The translations under genes were made by a program, and so were the position numbers. From Acidaminococcaceae bacterium (GTDB lineage: Bacteria > Bacillota > Negativicutes > Acidaminococcales > Acidaminococcaceae), in contig JAFQZL010000011.1 of assembly GCA_017405945.1 (NCBI GenBank), positions 1 through 43,300 on the forward strand: a stretch of 43,300 bases of DNA, written 5' to 3'. Positions 36,377-43,300 of the stretch are shown here, one piece after another (positions within the stretch are counted from its first letter, which is position 1; the number at the start of each line of letters is the position of its first letter). A model generated the notes under the pieces. That model saw only the letters and a list, made by a program, of their open reading frames with translations, made no database searches and was not told where the DNA came from.

Positions 36377-36847
36377 TTACCTTCCGCTATACAAAAACGA
36401 CTTGGGCTTTTCAGCCAGTTCTTCTACTTCCTCTTCTGTGTTGATCAGGTACTCTGCCGGTTCGATTTCCGCCACGGTCAGCTGTTCTTTTGCGCTGATG
36501 GCATCCCGGCGGAAAATCTTGATGTAATTGTAAGCAATATACATCCAGACCACTATGCTGCCGCCCACAAAGGGCCAGAACCAGAAGTCCATCTTAAAAT
36601 AACCGGCCAGGGCATATCCGAAGATACCGCCGGCCGCCAGACATAAAATGGGCAGCATGATCTGGAACCATTTTGCCTTGCGTGCATCCACCTTGCGGTA
36701 CTCTATGATCACATTATCCCCCGGATGGGCGCTGATGGGATTCCAGCAGTCGATGTAAGCCCGCAGCCCCCGCTCGGTAGTTTCTTTAAAATTGACGCGG
36801 ACCTTGGCGCGTTCGCCATGGGTCTCCGTTACCGTTCCTTTAATCAC
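36377..36847 (-). CDS. RseC/MucC-like membrane protein
   Basis: 156 residues from a GTG at 36847 with AAGGAG seven bases upstream; longer readings add 28 residues with no family support. Residues 1-55 form a small beta domain (VTETHGERAKVRVNF, AHPGDNVIIEYR), followed by two membrane helices (about residues 58-76 and 83-102) and a soluble acidic tail. This layout matches RseC/MucC proteins, which in Proteobacteria act on the sigma-E system or on SoxR reduction. RseC proteins usually carry N-terminal cysteines; here I see only one (IDCWNP), so the redox role is doubtful. Confidence 0.68.
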   Translation of the reverse strand: MIKGTVTETHGERAKVRVNFKETTERGLRAYIDCWNPISAHPGDNVIIEYRKVDARKAKWFQIMLPILCLAAGGIFGYALAGYFKMDFWFWPFVGGSIVVWMYIAYNYIKIFRRDAISAKEQLTVAEIEPAEYLINTEEEVEELAEKPKSFLYSGR

Positions 36848-36937
36848 TTGCAAACTCCTTCTCCAACTGTTACAAAAAAACGTTCTGCTATGAAGAACAT
36901 CCTCTGTCTGCAAACAGAATTCCCTGTTCATAAAGTC

Positions 36938-37231
36938 TTACGCGTAGGGGTAAAAACAAATGTACCCAATCGCAAGGGCAAAGATCAGTCCATACATGGC
37001 CAGGGCCACCAGCAGACCCTGCCAGGTCCGGGGATACCCGAAGTTCATGTACTCGCCAAAAATACCGCGACGGTTCAGCAGCGTGTAATTGGTGCGGCGC
37101 TTAAACCACAATGCTTTCCGTTCGCTGCCTACAAGTCGCGCAGTAATAAAGATAATGAAAAAAGACAGAAAAAAGACGGTAAACAGACGGCCGGTCACAG
37201 CAGCCGGCGGTACAGTAGAAATATCTATCAT
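36938..37231 (-). CDS. Small two-helix membrane protein, function unknown
   Basis: 97 residues, not recognised. A membrane helix is visible at residues about 13-33 (LFTVFFLSFFIIFITARLVG) and another at 69-92. The loop between them is basic and aromatic (RKALWFKRRTNYTLLNRRG). It lies in a co-directional run between the PH-like protein and the RseC-like protein, with 10 bases to the former, so it probably belongs to the same transcript. Confidence 0.7.
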   Translation of the reverse strand: MIDISTVPPAAVTGRLFTVFFLSFFIIFITARLVGSERKALWFKRRTNYTLLNRRGIFGEYMNFGYPRTWQGLLVALAMYGLIFALAIGYICFYPYA

Positions 37232-37241
37232 ACGACCACTC

Positions 37242-37742
37242 CTAAAACTCCAGGTACTTGTCCGGCATCAGACGCACCAGTTCTTTTAAAAACTCATCAC
37301 TGCAGCAGAAGATGACTGCCGCCAGCCCCTTGCCTTCCTTAAAGGCCAGGATGCGGGTGGGATTGACGTCCGCCATATTGTAACGGTGAATATAATGTTT
37401 AATGCGGGTACGGCGGAAAAAGTCGTGCCGGTAATGCTGGGCAAAACTTTCCGTTTTGCTCAGGTCAACTTTGTAGCTGCCCTGCTTCCATAACCCGATG
37501 GTTACGATTTCCAGTTCATTCTGGCGCAGGATCACCTCGTAACGATAATACACTTTCCAGATCCAAAGCCCCAGCCAGAGAAAATTAAGTCCCATTCCCA
37601 CGGGGCTGACTATGCCGGTACTGTTAAAGCGGAATCCTTCATAGGCCCAGCTGCAGCAGATTGCCAGCAGCGCCATGTAGGCCAGCCCCATCTTGCCGCT
37701 GCCCCGGGTGGTAGTCTCCCGGCAGATTTCCTTATTCTTCAA
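37242..37742 (-). CDS. PH-like membrane protein, function unknown
   Basis: 166 residues from a TTG at 37742 with GGAGG seven bases upstream; the open frame extends to 37838 but that part lacks a ribosome site. Two hydrophobic segments (about residues 17-32 and 45-63) are followed by a beta-rich domain with the feel of a bacterial PH domain (YYRYEVILRQNELEIVTIGLWKQG, then VDLSKTESFAQHYR). It heads the long run to mreB and rng. The domain call is by pattern only. Confidence 0.65.
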   Translation of the reverse strand: MKNKEICRETTTRGSGKMGLAYMALLAICCSWAYEGFRFNSTGIVSPVGMGLNFLWLGLWIWKVYYRYEVILRQNELEIVTIGLWKQGSYKVDLSKTESFAQHYRHDFFRRTRIKHYIHRYNMADVNPTRILAFKEGKGLAAVIFCCSDEFLKELVRLMPDKYLEF

Positions 37743-37865
37743 AAAACTCCCTCCAATACGCTTGAACGTTTCAGCGAGACACACTGATCGACAGCTAAGC
37801 GGGTACATCTGTCTGCATAATACGACGACAGCAAACACGAACCCACTTTAAAATTATGCCATATT

Positions 37866-37874
37866 ATTATAACA
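37866..37874 (-). promoter_or_regulatory. Extended -10 promoter for the mre/rod run
   Basis: Minus strand TGTTATAAT, an extended -10 with no clear -35, in an AT-rich stretch 125 bases ahead of the PH-like gene. It has the same form as the lptD promoter. Confidence 0.5.
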
Positions 37875-37914
37875 GAAAAAGAAATAAAAAGATAGAGGAA
37901 GATACAAAAAATAA

Positions 37915-37942
37915 AGAGACTGCAGAAAAATCCGCAGTCTCT
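37915..37942 (-). terminator. Terminator after the secreted 189-aa protein
   Basis: Nine-base-pair stem AGAGACTGC/GCAGTCTCT with a ten-base loop, followed on the minus strand by TTATTTTTTG. Confidence 0.85.
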
Positions 37943-37973
37943 GAAAGCGTTTCAGCTTAAATTGCTCCACATG

Positions 37974-38543
37974 TTAAAAACGGCTTTTTTCTTTCTTTTT
38001 ATTCTCGATCGTACGGTTGAGGCCGCGGCGCAGATAATCCGCAAAGGCGTTCTGCAGCCAGTCATTACGCACGGTCAGCACTTCCTCAATCTGCTCGTTG
38101 TAATTAATTTTCTTGTAATAGTATTTTTCGGTCAACAGGTTGTATGTAGCGAGTTCGCCCTTCATATGGCACAGTACGGCCGGCTCACGCAAAAACGATT
38201 TCGGTTCTTCCTTAACCTCGGAAACGCGCATGGCTACTACCACCTGCGCCCCTGTTTTATCCGCCACTTCCGCCAGGGAAGCCTTATCGAAGGATTTCAG
38301 CCCTTCTTCCGGCAAAACAGCAGATACTTTTTCATCGTCCAGCAATTCATAATCCGGATATTGGAACTTGTCGATCACCAGATCCCAGTAATAGCCGTTA
38401 AGGTCACCGGACCGTTCCACCTTGTCAACGTCAATGTCAATGGGAACAACCGCCACATAGGCCGCTTCCGCTGTTCCGGTCAGGGGACCGCCCATCAGGA
38501 TGACCGTAAATAACGCGACCATAAACGCCAATAGTTTTTTCAT
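37974..38543 (-). CDS. Secreted protein of unknown function
   Basis: 189 residues. A signal peptide (MKKLLAFMVALFTVILMGG...TAEAA) is followed by a soluble domain. YVAVVPIDIDVDKVERSG, FQYPDYELLDDEKVSAVLPEEG and VVVAMRVSEVKEE suggest an alternating alpha/beta fold like the TolB-N or LpoB-type periplasmic domains, in which a strand, an ID/VD segment and a dinucleotide-free sandwich repeat; this is a weak resemblance only. It is monocistronic, with GGAGG before the ATG and a terminator after it. It lies between the porin and the mre run. Confidence 0.75.
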   Translation of the reverse strand: MKKLLAFMVALFTVILMGGPLTGTAEAAYVAVVPIDIDVDKVERSGDLNGYYWDLVIDKFQYPDYELLDDEKVSAVLPEEGLKSFDKASLAEVADKTGAQVVVAMRVSEVKEEPKSFLREPAVLCHMKGELATYNLLTEKYYYKKINYNEQIEEVLTVRNDWLQNAFADYLRRGLNRTIENKKKEKSRF

Positions 38544-38615
38544 TACACTTCCTCCTATGCACAGCTATTTAAATACGTTTTACACGAACTGCATGTAACC
38601 GTTTCACTGCATAGT

Positions 38616-38624
38616 ATAATACCA
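38616..38624 (-). promoter_or_regulatory. Putative extended -10 promoter of the 189-aa secreted protein gene
   Basis: Minus strand TGGTATTAT (extended -10), with a perfect GGAAT-G-ATTCC inverted repeat immediately upstream (38632-38642) that could be an operator. A TTGACT lies 22 bases from the -10, too far for a standard spacer. Confidence 0.4.
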
Positions 38625-38682
38625 TATTTCCGGGAATCATTCCAGTCAAATTTGTGAACTTTCTATATTTGTTTCTACAAAA

Positions 38683-38711
38683 AAGCAGGACTGCCGAAGC
38701 AGTCCTGCCAG
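38683..38711 (-). terminator. Terminator of the first SLH porin gene
   Basis: Ten-base-pair stem GCAGGACTGC/GCAGTCCTGC around a four-base loop (TTCG on the minus strand), followed by a run of six T. An identical hairpin follows the second porin gene. Confidence 0.93.
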
Positions 38712-38768
38712 TGTTACTTATTTCTTAGCTGTTTGCCAGGCAATACCCTGACTTACTGCAGATTCAGA

Positions 38769-39992
38769 TTAGAAACGGATCTGCAGTTCGGTCCACAGAG
38801 TGCGAGCTTTGGTCTTCGGCTCTTCTTTGCCCTTCAGGTCATAGTATTCAATGCCTGCTACCATGCCTTTTGCTACTGCATAGTAACCGGCTACTTTATA
38901 ACCCCTGAAGCCGCCTTCGTTCGGAATGGTGCCGTTCATGGTATGAGCTACGAAAGTAGCATCGCCCTGATCGTAGTATTTAGCTTCCAGACCCCAAGTG
39001 CCGGCTTTCTTGAAGTTTGCGCCCTTGTAAGCAGCGGTGATTACGAAACCGTTTTTGTTTTCAAATCCATCTCCGTCGCCATGCAGGTAAACACCGTCTA
39101 AAGCGAAATCGCCGAATTTACCACCCAGGCCAGCTTCAAGGATTCCGTTGTCAGCATCATCAACATGATGATCATTAAACTTGTCATAGCCAACGAAGAT
39201 GTTTGCTTTGTCGCCCAGTTTAGCGGCAGCATTTACGCCCCAAACATAGCCCTTTTCACCGTATGCATTGGTGCCCATAGCAGCGCCGCCCATAGCATAA
39301 TTTTTCCAGGAAGTGGTAGCCAGTTTTGCATAGTGAGCGCCCAGTTTTACTTTGTCGCCGTAACTAATTTTTACGCCGTCAACGCGGTTATCATAAACGT
39401 TACCGCCAGTAATATCAGTCCAGTTGTAACGACCGGCCATAACTTTGGCGCCGCCCAGACGACCGTCTAAGTATGCGCGCTGTACAGCAGTGCCTTCATC
39501 TCCCAGATAGTCGCTCTTGTCGCTGCGGTTTTCAACCATGGTTACATAGTTCCAGGTATCGTTTACTTTGCCGGTGAACAGCAGACGGGTACGCAGCTGA
39601 TGCTGATAGGATTTCGCATCGCCTTTTTTAACGTTTGCATAATGCCAACGAACCTGGCCGGTGATCTTAACGTTGTCTGCTTTCTTTTCCAGAGCTGCTA
39701 CGCGAACGCCCAGCGCATCCAGTTCGTCTGCAAATTCTGCAGCCAGTTTGTCAACGTTGGCGCCTTTTGCCATAGCTTTCGCTACGATCTGAGCCATTTC
39801 ATAACGGGTCATCAGGCGGTCGCCACGGAAAGTGTCGTCGCCATAGCCTTCGATTACGCCGGCAGCAGCTAATTTGGAGATGCTGTCATATGCCCAGTGG
39901 CCAGCCGGTACATCGGAGAACGGGTTAGCGGCATAAGCGGAAGCGGTTACGCCCAGAGCCATTGCCATTGCCAGTACTAAAGATTTTTTCAT
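38769..39992 (-). CDS. SLH-domain outer-membrane porin (OmpM-like)
   Basis: 407 residues. The signal peptide ends at ASAYA; an SLH domain follows at residues about 23-75 (NPFSDVPAGHWAYDSISKLA, then TRYEMAQIVAKAMA). A short coiled coil (residues about 80-107, ELDALGVRVAALEKKADN) leads into a beta barrel from KITGQVRWHYANV to the terminal TLWTELQIRF, which ends in Phe as outer-membrane proteins do. In Negativicutes such OmpM proteins anchor the outer membrane to polyamine-modified peptidoglycan and act as general porins. A strong promoter, AAAGGAGG site and perfect terminator predict high expression. It is a close paralogue of the gene at 42194. Confidence 0.95.
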   Translation of the reverse strand: MKKSLVLAMAMALGVTASAYAANPFSDVPAGHWAYDSISKLAAAGVIEGYGDDTFRGDRLMTRYEMAQIVAKAMAKGANVDKLAAEFADELDALGVRVAALEKKADNVKITGQVRWHYANVKKGDAKSYQHQLRTRLLFTGKVNDTWNYVTMVENRSDKSDYLGDEGTAVQRAYLDGRLGGAKVMAGRYNWTDITGGNVYDNRVDGVKISYGDKVKLGAHYAKLATTSWKNYAMGGAAMGTNAYGEKGYVWGVNAAAKLGDKANIFVGYDKFNDHHVDDADNGILEAGLGGKFGDFALDGVYLHGDGDGFENKNGFVITAAYKGANFKKAGTWGLEAKYYDQGDATFVAHTMNGTIPNEGGFRGYKVAGYYAVAKGMVAGIEYYDLKGKEEPKTKARTLWTELQIRF

Positions 39993-40177
39993 TGCGTTTT
40001 CCTCCTTTTAGAAAAACAAATTTGTATTTATTACAAAACGTTTTTCCGTCCCGGAGTCCTCCACGCTACCCGCTCGAGTGACCGTGTTTCCTCTGCGTCG
40101 CGTACAGCACACCGTTCCGTTCCAACGTCTGTAACCAAGGATAATACAGATACAACAGGTTATCGTAATCCTAGTAA

Positions 40178-40206
40178 AATATAACAGTTTAAATTTGTTT
40201 TGTCAA
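40178..40206 (-). promoter_or_regulatory. Promoter of the first SLH porin gene
   Basis: Minus strand TTGACA (40206-40201), 17-bp spacer, TATATT (40183-40178). The predicted start near 40170 leaves a 5' untranslated leader of about 178 bases before the ATG at 39992, much longer than for other genes here. Confidence 0.85.
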
Positions 40207-40382
40207 GCTTTTTTCCCGATTTTTCCATTTTTTCTCGTAATTTCTTTGTAAAACCAGTAAGATAAATGCGGATTTAGTTCAACACCCGTAATTTATTTTC
40301 TGCAGCTGTTTTGTTATAATTCTTTTTCTTCTGCGCATCGTAAGGGGAAATAATCAAGCGGAATTTTTACAGAGTTATTATC

Positions 40383-40460
40383 AGCATATATGCATATAAG
40401 CTTATAAGCATATAAAGCATATTTATATATAATCTATATGCTATATATAAGTTATATGCT
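40383..40460. repeat. AT-rich tract of GCATATA direct and inverted repeats
   Basis: About 78 bases built from AGCATATA, TGCATATA, AGCTTATA and their inverses (TATATGCT, TTATATGC). One 27-base stretch (40416-40442) is an imperfect palindrome with 11-base arms AGCATATTTAT and ATCTATATGCT around a five-base centre. It borders the TGTAACG array. Confidence 0.75.
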
Positions 40461-40469
40461 TTTCTGATG

Positions 40470-40629
40470 CGTTACAACATGCGTTACAACATGCGTTACA
40501 TGTGGTTTCACAGTTGCCTCCTGCCCAGTATCCATGCGGGCTCCCACGGTCCGTTACATGTTGCGTTACAGAAATCGTTACATGTTGCGTTACAGGTACC
40601 GTTACACTCTGCGTTACATTTTCGTTACC
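40470..40629. repeat. Iteron-like array of TGTAACG repeats, 12-bp period
   Basis: Plus-strand CGTTACA starts at 40470, 40482, 40494, then 40552, 40564, 40576, 40588, 40600 and 40612; a degenerate CGTTACC is at 40623. Within each block the spacing is exactly 12 bases; the blocks are offset by 58. An open frame on the minus strand (40441-40665) reads the right block as Val-Thr and the left block as Cys-Asn-Ala, so the heptamer is kept across two frames. No CRISPR-like spacers are present. No other coding signal is seen between 40210 and 40750. Confidence 0.85.
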
Positions 40630-40750
40630 GGTTTCATTGAAGTCGTTTCCCGGCTTAAAAATCATAGTCTTTTATACAACTTGATCTTCTTTCTATTTTA
40701 AACTATGTCTGGAGAAGATTTTTCATTTAAAGTTTTATAAAAAAGCGGAA

Positions 40751-41770
40751 TTATCCGAAAAATTTTTTGTGGGCTATCTTAACATTGCTTTGCTTGATCA
40801 TCGCGTACATCAGCGTGGTGTCAATCCTCTGATGGCCCAGCAGACGCTGCAGCTGTTCAATAGGCATCCCTTTATCAATCGCCATTGTGGCCAGGGTCCG
40901 TCTGAATTTATGGGGATGCACTTTGATAATATTCAGGCTCTTGCCGATTTCCCGCAACCGCGCCTCGATCCCGCCTATCTTAATGCGTTTGTGGGGAGAC
41001 TGCAGCGTAACGAACAGGGCCGGGTTATCATCGGTACGGCTTGCCAGATATTCCTTCAGGTGAAGTTTGGTCCGCGCATCGAAGTACACGACCCGTTCCT
41101 TGTCCCCTTTGCCGAACACCACACATTCCCGTTCGGCAAAGTTTATGTCCCTGCGGTTCAGCAGGACCATCTCGCCGATACGCATACCGGTTGATGCCAG
41201 CATATCAATGATTGCCAGATCCCGCAATTCATCACAGTGGTCCCGCATCCGTTCCAGTTCTTCGTCAGTGTATGTTTCCTTGACGCTGGTAGCCGTTTTC
41301 ACTTTATGGATGCGGCGCACCGGGCTCTTAACGATATAATCTTCATCTTCCAGCCAGGCAAAAAAACTGGAAAAGATGCGCCGGATATTGTCAATGGTTA
41401 CTCTTCCCGACTGGTTCCTTTTCTGGTATTCCATTAAATACAGGCGCAGATCCTCCGTCTGGATGCTGCATACATTTTTACTCATTGATAAAAACATGGC
41501 TTCAAGGGTCGTGCGGTAATACTTCAGTGTTTTTTCCGAACAGCCTTCAATCCGCTTGGAAGCAATAAACTTTTTCAGGAGTTTGTTATTTTCCTTTTCG
41601 TTTTTATCACCATGACCACTGCTTGCACATTCCGTTGCGCATGCCGGGACAGTGCGAACCTCATAATCATACAATGCTGTCTCCATGGCATACTTTAACT
41701 GTACCAGCTGCGTGTTGTCAAGGTAGGGGAGCATTCTCTTCAGAACTTCCGCAACCAGCTCCTGCTTCAT
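40751..41770 (-). CDS. Tyrosine recombinase (XerC/D-like integrase)
   Basis: 339 residues from the ATG at 41770, with AGGAGGGG four bases upstream. Residues 1-70 are an extra N-terminal region (MKQELVAEVLKRMLPYL). A SAM-like core-binding domain (about 75-160; IASKRIEGCSEKTLKYYR) is followed by the catalytic domain with all six residues: Arg in ASTGMRIGEM, Lys in FGKGDKERVV, His and Arg in HPHKFRRTLA, His in LLGHQRIDTT and Tyr in LMYAMI. It is intact. It stands alone between two similar porin genes with no transposase, phage or cargo genes, so a local DNA inversion or resolution role is as likely as a mobile element. A short CGGA-TAAT-TCCG hairpin with six T overlaps its stop (40740-40762) and may terminate it. 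Confidence 0.92.
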   Translation of the reverse strand: MKQELVAEVLKRMLPYLDNTQLVQLKYAMETALYDYEVRTVPACATECASSGHGDKNEKENNKLLKKFIASKRIEGCSEKTLKYYRTTLEAMFLSMSKNVCSIQTEDLRLYLMEYQKRNQSGRVTIDNIRRIFSSFFAWLEDEDYIVKSPVRRIHKVKTATSVKETYTDEELERMRDHCDELRDLAIIDMLASTGMRIGEMVLLNRRDINFAERECVVFGKGDKERVVYFDARTKLHLKEYLASRTDDNPALFVTLQSPHKRIKIGGIEARLREIGKSLNIIKVHPHKFRRTLATMAIDKGMPIEQLQRLLGHQRIDTTLMYAMIKQSNVKIAHKKFFG

Positions 41771-41961
41771 TGTACCCCTCCTTTGCGCCTCTTCTCGCAT
41801 ATAGAAAAAAGTGTATGTTTGGATTTTAGTATATTAGTTTCAGAAAAAAATTTAAATCTGTGTGAATTATTCTCAAAACGATGATTGGTCCGCCAAACCT
41901 GAAATTCAGTAAACACGCGTCATGATTTTAATTTAATAAAGTTTTTGGTAACTTGTAAAAT

Positions 41962-41990
41962 AGTTTATGCCCAAAAATCATAAAAGTCAA
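41962..41990 (-). promoter_or_regulatory. Promoter of the tyrosine recombinase gene
   Basis: Minus strand TTGACT (41990-41985), 17-bp spacer, TAAACT (41967-41962). It leaves a leader of about 185 bases. The rest of the 41771-42193 gap is AT-rich and, apart from the porin terminator, I see no other feature. Confidence 0.65.
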
Positions 41991-42102
41991 GACTTTATAT
42001 ATTTCTTCATTAACCATTTATTATTTTTAAGCCTGTAGTTCTGTTTTTTAAAAATTTTAGAAATCTCTCCTGGTTGTACACAGTTGAACAACTTCTAAAC
42101 CG

Positions 42103-42131
42103 CAAAAAAGCAGGACTGCCGAAGCAGTCCT
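42103..42131 (-). terminator. Terminator of the second SLH porin gene
   Basis: Same GCAGGACTGC/GCAGTCCTGC hairpin and T-run as at 38683-38711. The flanking bases up to the porin stop are also largely conserved, so the duplication included the 3' end. Confidence 0.93.
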
Positions 42132-42193
42132 GCCGATGTTACTTATTTCCTAACTGTTTTTCGGGTAATATCCTTATTCACTACAGATTCAGA

Positions 42194-43300
42194 TTAGAAA
42201 CGGATCTGCAGTTCGGTCCACAGAGTGCGGGCTTTGGTCTTCGGATCTTCTTTGCCCTTCAGGTCATAGTATTCAATGCCTGCTACCATACCTTTTGCTA
42301 CTGCATAGTAACCAGCTACTTTATAACCCCTGAAGCCGCCTTCGTCCGACGGAATAGTGCCGTTCATGGTATGAGCTACATAAGTAGCGTCGCCCTGATC
42401 GTAGTATTTAGCTTCCAGTCCCCAGGTGCCGGCTTTCTTGAAGCTTGCGCCCTTGTAAGCAGCGGTGATTACGAAACCGTTTTTATTTTGTGCACCGTCA
42501 GCATCGCCATGCAGGTAAACAGCGTCTAAACCGAAGTCGCCGAATTTACCAGCCAGACCAACATCAAAGATGCCGTTGTCAGCATCATCAACATGATGAT
42601 TGTTAAACTTGTCATAGCCAACAAAGAAATCTGCTTTGTCGCCCAGCTTAGCAGCAGCGTTTACGCCCCAAGCATAGCCTTTTTCGCCGTATGCATTGTT
42701 GCCATAGCCATTATCTCTCATCTGACCTTTTTTCTTGCCAGACCGATAATACGGGCTTCCGATGCTGAAATCCTGCCAATCAAAGGTAGACGTTTTTACA
42801 TAGTAGCCTTCTAATTTAACCTTGTCACCGTAAGAAACTTTTACACCGTCAGCACGGTTATCATAAATGTTTCCGCCGGGCTCACGGGTCAGGTTGAAAC
42901 GGCCGGCCGTTACTTTGGCTCCGCCCAGACGGCCTTCCAAGTATGCGCGCTGAGTAGCAGTGGCTTCATCGCCCTTATAGTCGCTCTTGTCGCTGCGGTT
43001 TTCCAGCATGGTTACATAGTTCCAGGTATCGTTTACTTTGCCGGTGAACAGCAGACGGGTACGCAGCTGGTGCTGGTAGGATTTCTTGTCGCCATTTTTA
43101 ACATTTGCATAATGCCAACGAACTTGGCCTGTGATCTTAACGTTGTCAGCTTTCTTTTCCAGAGCTGCTACGCGAACGCCCAGCGCATCCAGTTCATCTG
43201 CAAATTCTGCAGCCAGCTTGTCAACGTTAGCGCCTTTGGCCATAGCTTTCGCTACGATCTGAGCCATTTCATAACGGGTCATCAGGCGGTCGCCACGGAA
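42194..43300 (-). CDS. SLH-domain outer-membrane porin, paralogue; N-terminus outside the window
   Basis: 368 residues are visible; the signal peptide and first half of the SLH domain lie beyond 43300. The visible part begins FRGDRLMTRYEMAQIVAKAM and is nearly identical to the porin at 38769 through the coiled coil and first strands, and again over the last 100 residues to the terminal Phe. Between, strand and loop sequences diverge, and this copy carries a longer loop (SIGSPYYRSGKKKGQMRDNG) where the other has a short Gly/Ala/Met loop. It should be a porin of the same type with a different pore or surface loop. No promoter is visible. Confidence 0.94.
   Translation of the reverse strand, partial: FRGDRLMTRYEMAQIVAKAMAKGANVDKLAAEFADELDALGVRVAALEKKADNVKITGQVRWHYANVKNGDKKSYQHQLRTRLLFTGKVNDTWNYVTMLENRSDKSDYKGDEATATQRAYLEGRLGGAKVTAGRFNLTREPGGNIYDNRADGVKVSYGDKVKLEGYYVKTSTFDWQDFSIGSPYYRSGKKKGQMRDNGYGNNAYGEKGYAWGVNAAAKLGDKADFFVGYDKFNNHHVDDADNGIFDVGLAGKFGDFGLDAVYLHGDADGAQNKNGFVITAAYKGASFKKAGTWGLEAKYYDQGDATYVAHTMNGTIPSDEGGFRGYKVAGYYAVAKGMVAGIEYYDLKGKEDPKTKARTLWTELQIRF

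Noticed and set aside
37743..37838. N-terminal 32-residue extension of the PH-like protein
   Set aside because: It is Cys/Arg-rich without a ribosome site, whereas a TTG at 37742 has GGAGG at proper spacing and leads straight into the membrane segment.
40470..40629. Possible CRISPR array
   Set aside because: The repeat unit is 7 bp with 5-bp spacers and a 12-bp period, far too short, and no cas gene is present.
40441..40665. 74-residue frame with Val-Thr and Cys-Asn-Ala repeats
   Set aside because: No ribosome site precedes its ATG, and its sequence is the 12-bp DNA repeat read in two registers. It could be a remnant of a phage replication gene, but I cannot support it as a gene.
40751..41770. 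Recombinase as the integrase of an integrated mobile element
   Set aside because: No phage, plasmid or transfer genes, no tRNA attachment site and no clear flanking direct repeats apart from the duplicated porins are visible.

Overview
The window is chromosomal DNA of a didermic Bacillota, most likely class Negativicutes. It combines Firmicute-style regulation (a T-box leader, strong AGGAGG ribosome sites, the radC-mreBCD-rod neighbourhood) with a complete Gram-negative outer-membrane toolkit: ADP-heptose synthesis, Kdo transferase, an LptD-like assembly protein, and porins with an N-terminal SLH domain and a C-terminal phenylalanine (OmpM type). A relative of Acidaminococcus or Phascolarctobacterium is a guess. 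Every gene I accept lies on the minus strand, so the window is read from high to low coordinates.

Layout from the right end, in transcription order. (1) 42194-43300 and 38769-39992: two very similar SLH porin genes, separated by a lone tyrosine recombinase (40751-41770) and an intergenic region holding a 12-bp-period TGTAACG repeat array and an AT-rich palindromic tract. (2) 37974-38543: a secreted protein of unknown function. (3) 37742 down to 25846: a long co-directional run with a PH-like membrane protein, a small membrane protein, an RseC-like protein, radC, mreBCD, mrdA (PBP2), rodA, two radical-SAM-linked genes and rng, closed by a strong terminator. This is the cell-elongation module. 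(4) 24674-25627: an exported repeat protein with its own promoter and terminator. (5) 24489 down to 13504: lptD-like, gmhA, hldE, hldD, gmhB, waaC, waaF, a diacylglycerol-kinase-family gene and an LtaS/OpgB-like sulfatase-fold transferase. This run makes ADP-heptose, adds it to the LPS core, and may decorate the envelope with a lipid-derived phospho-group while recycling the diacylglycerol released. A 190-bp imperfect palindrome follows. (6) 13273 down to 4308: an aromatic amino-acid operon (aroF, tyrA, aroB, aroA, aroC, pheA, aroE, aroK, aroQ) that holds all seven chorismate steps plus the Phe and Tyr branch enzymes. It is preceded by a 34-residue leader peptide packed with Tyr, Phe and Trp codons and a terminator, which is a classical ribosome-mediated attenuator. 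(7) 4298 down to 2231: waaA, translationally coupled to a nucleoside 2-deoxyribosyltransferase-like protein that carries a signal peptide. (8) 2182-584: a secreted C69-family dipeptidase. (9) 547 down to 1: a promoter, a T-box leader whose specifier and discriminator-pairing base both indicate tRNA-Ser, and the first 32 codons of serA.

The most interesting signals are the aromatic leader-peptide attenuator, the pairing of an LtaS-like transferase with a diacylglycerol kinase inside a heptose/LPS gene run, the exported deoxyribosyltransferase-like protein coupled to waaA, and the recombinase with its repeat array between duplicated porins.
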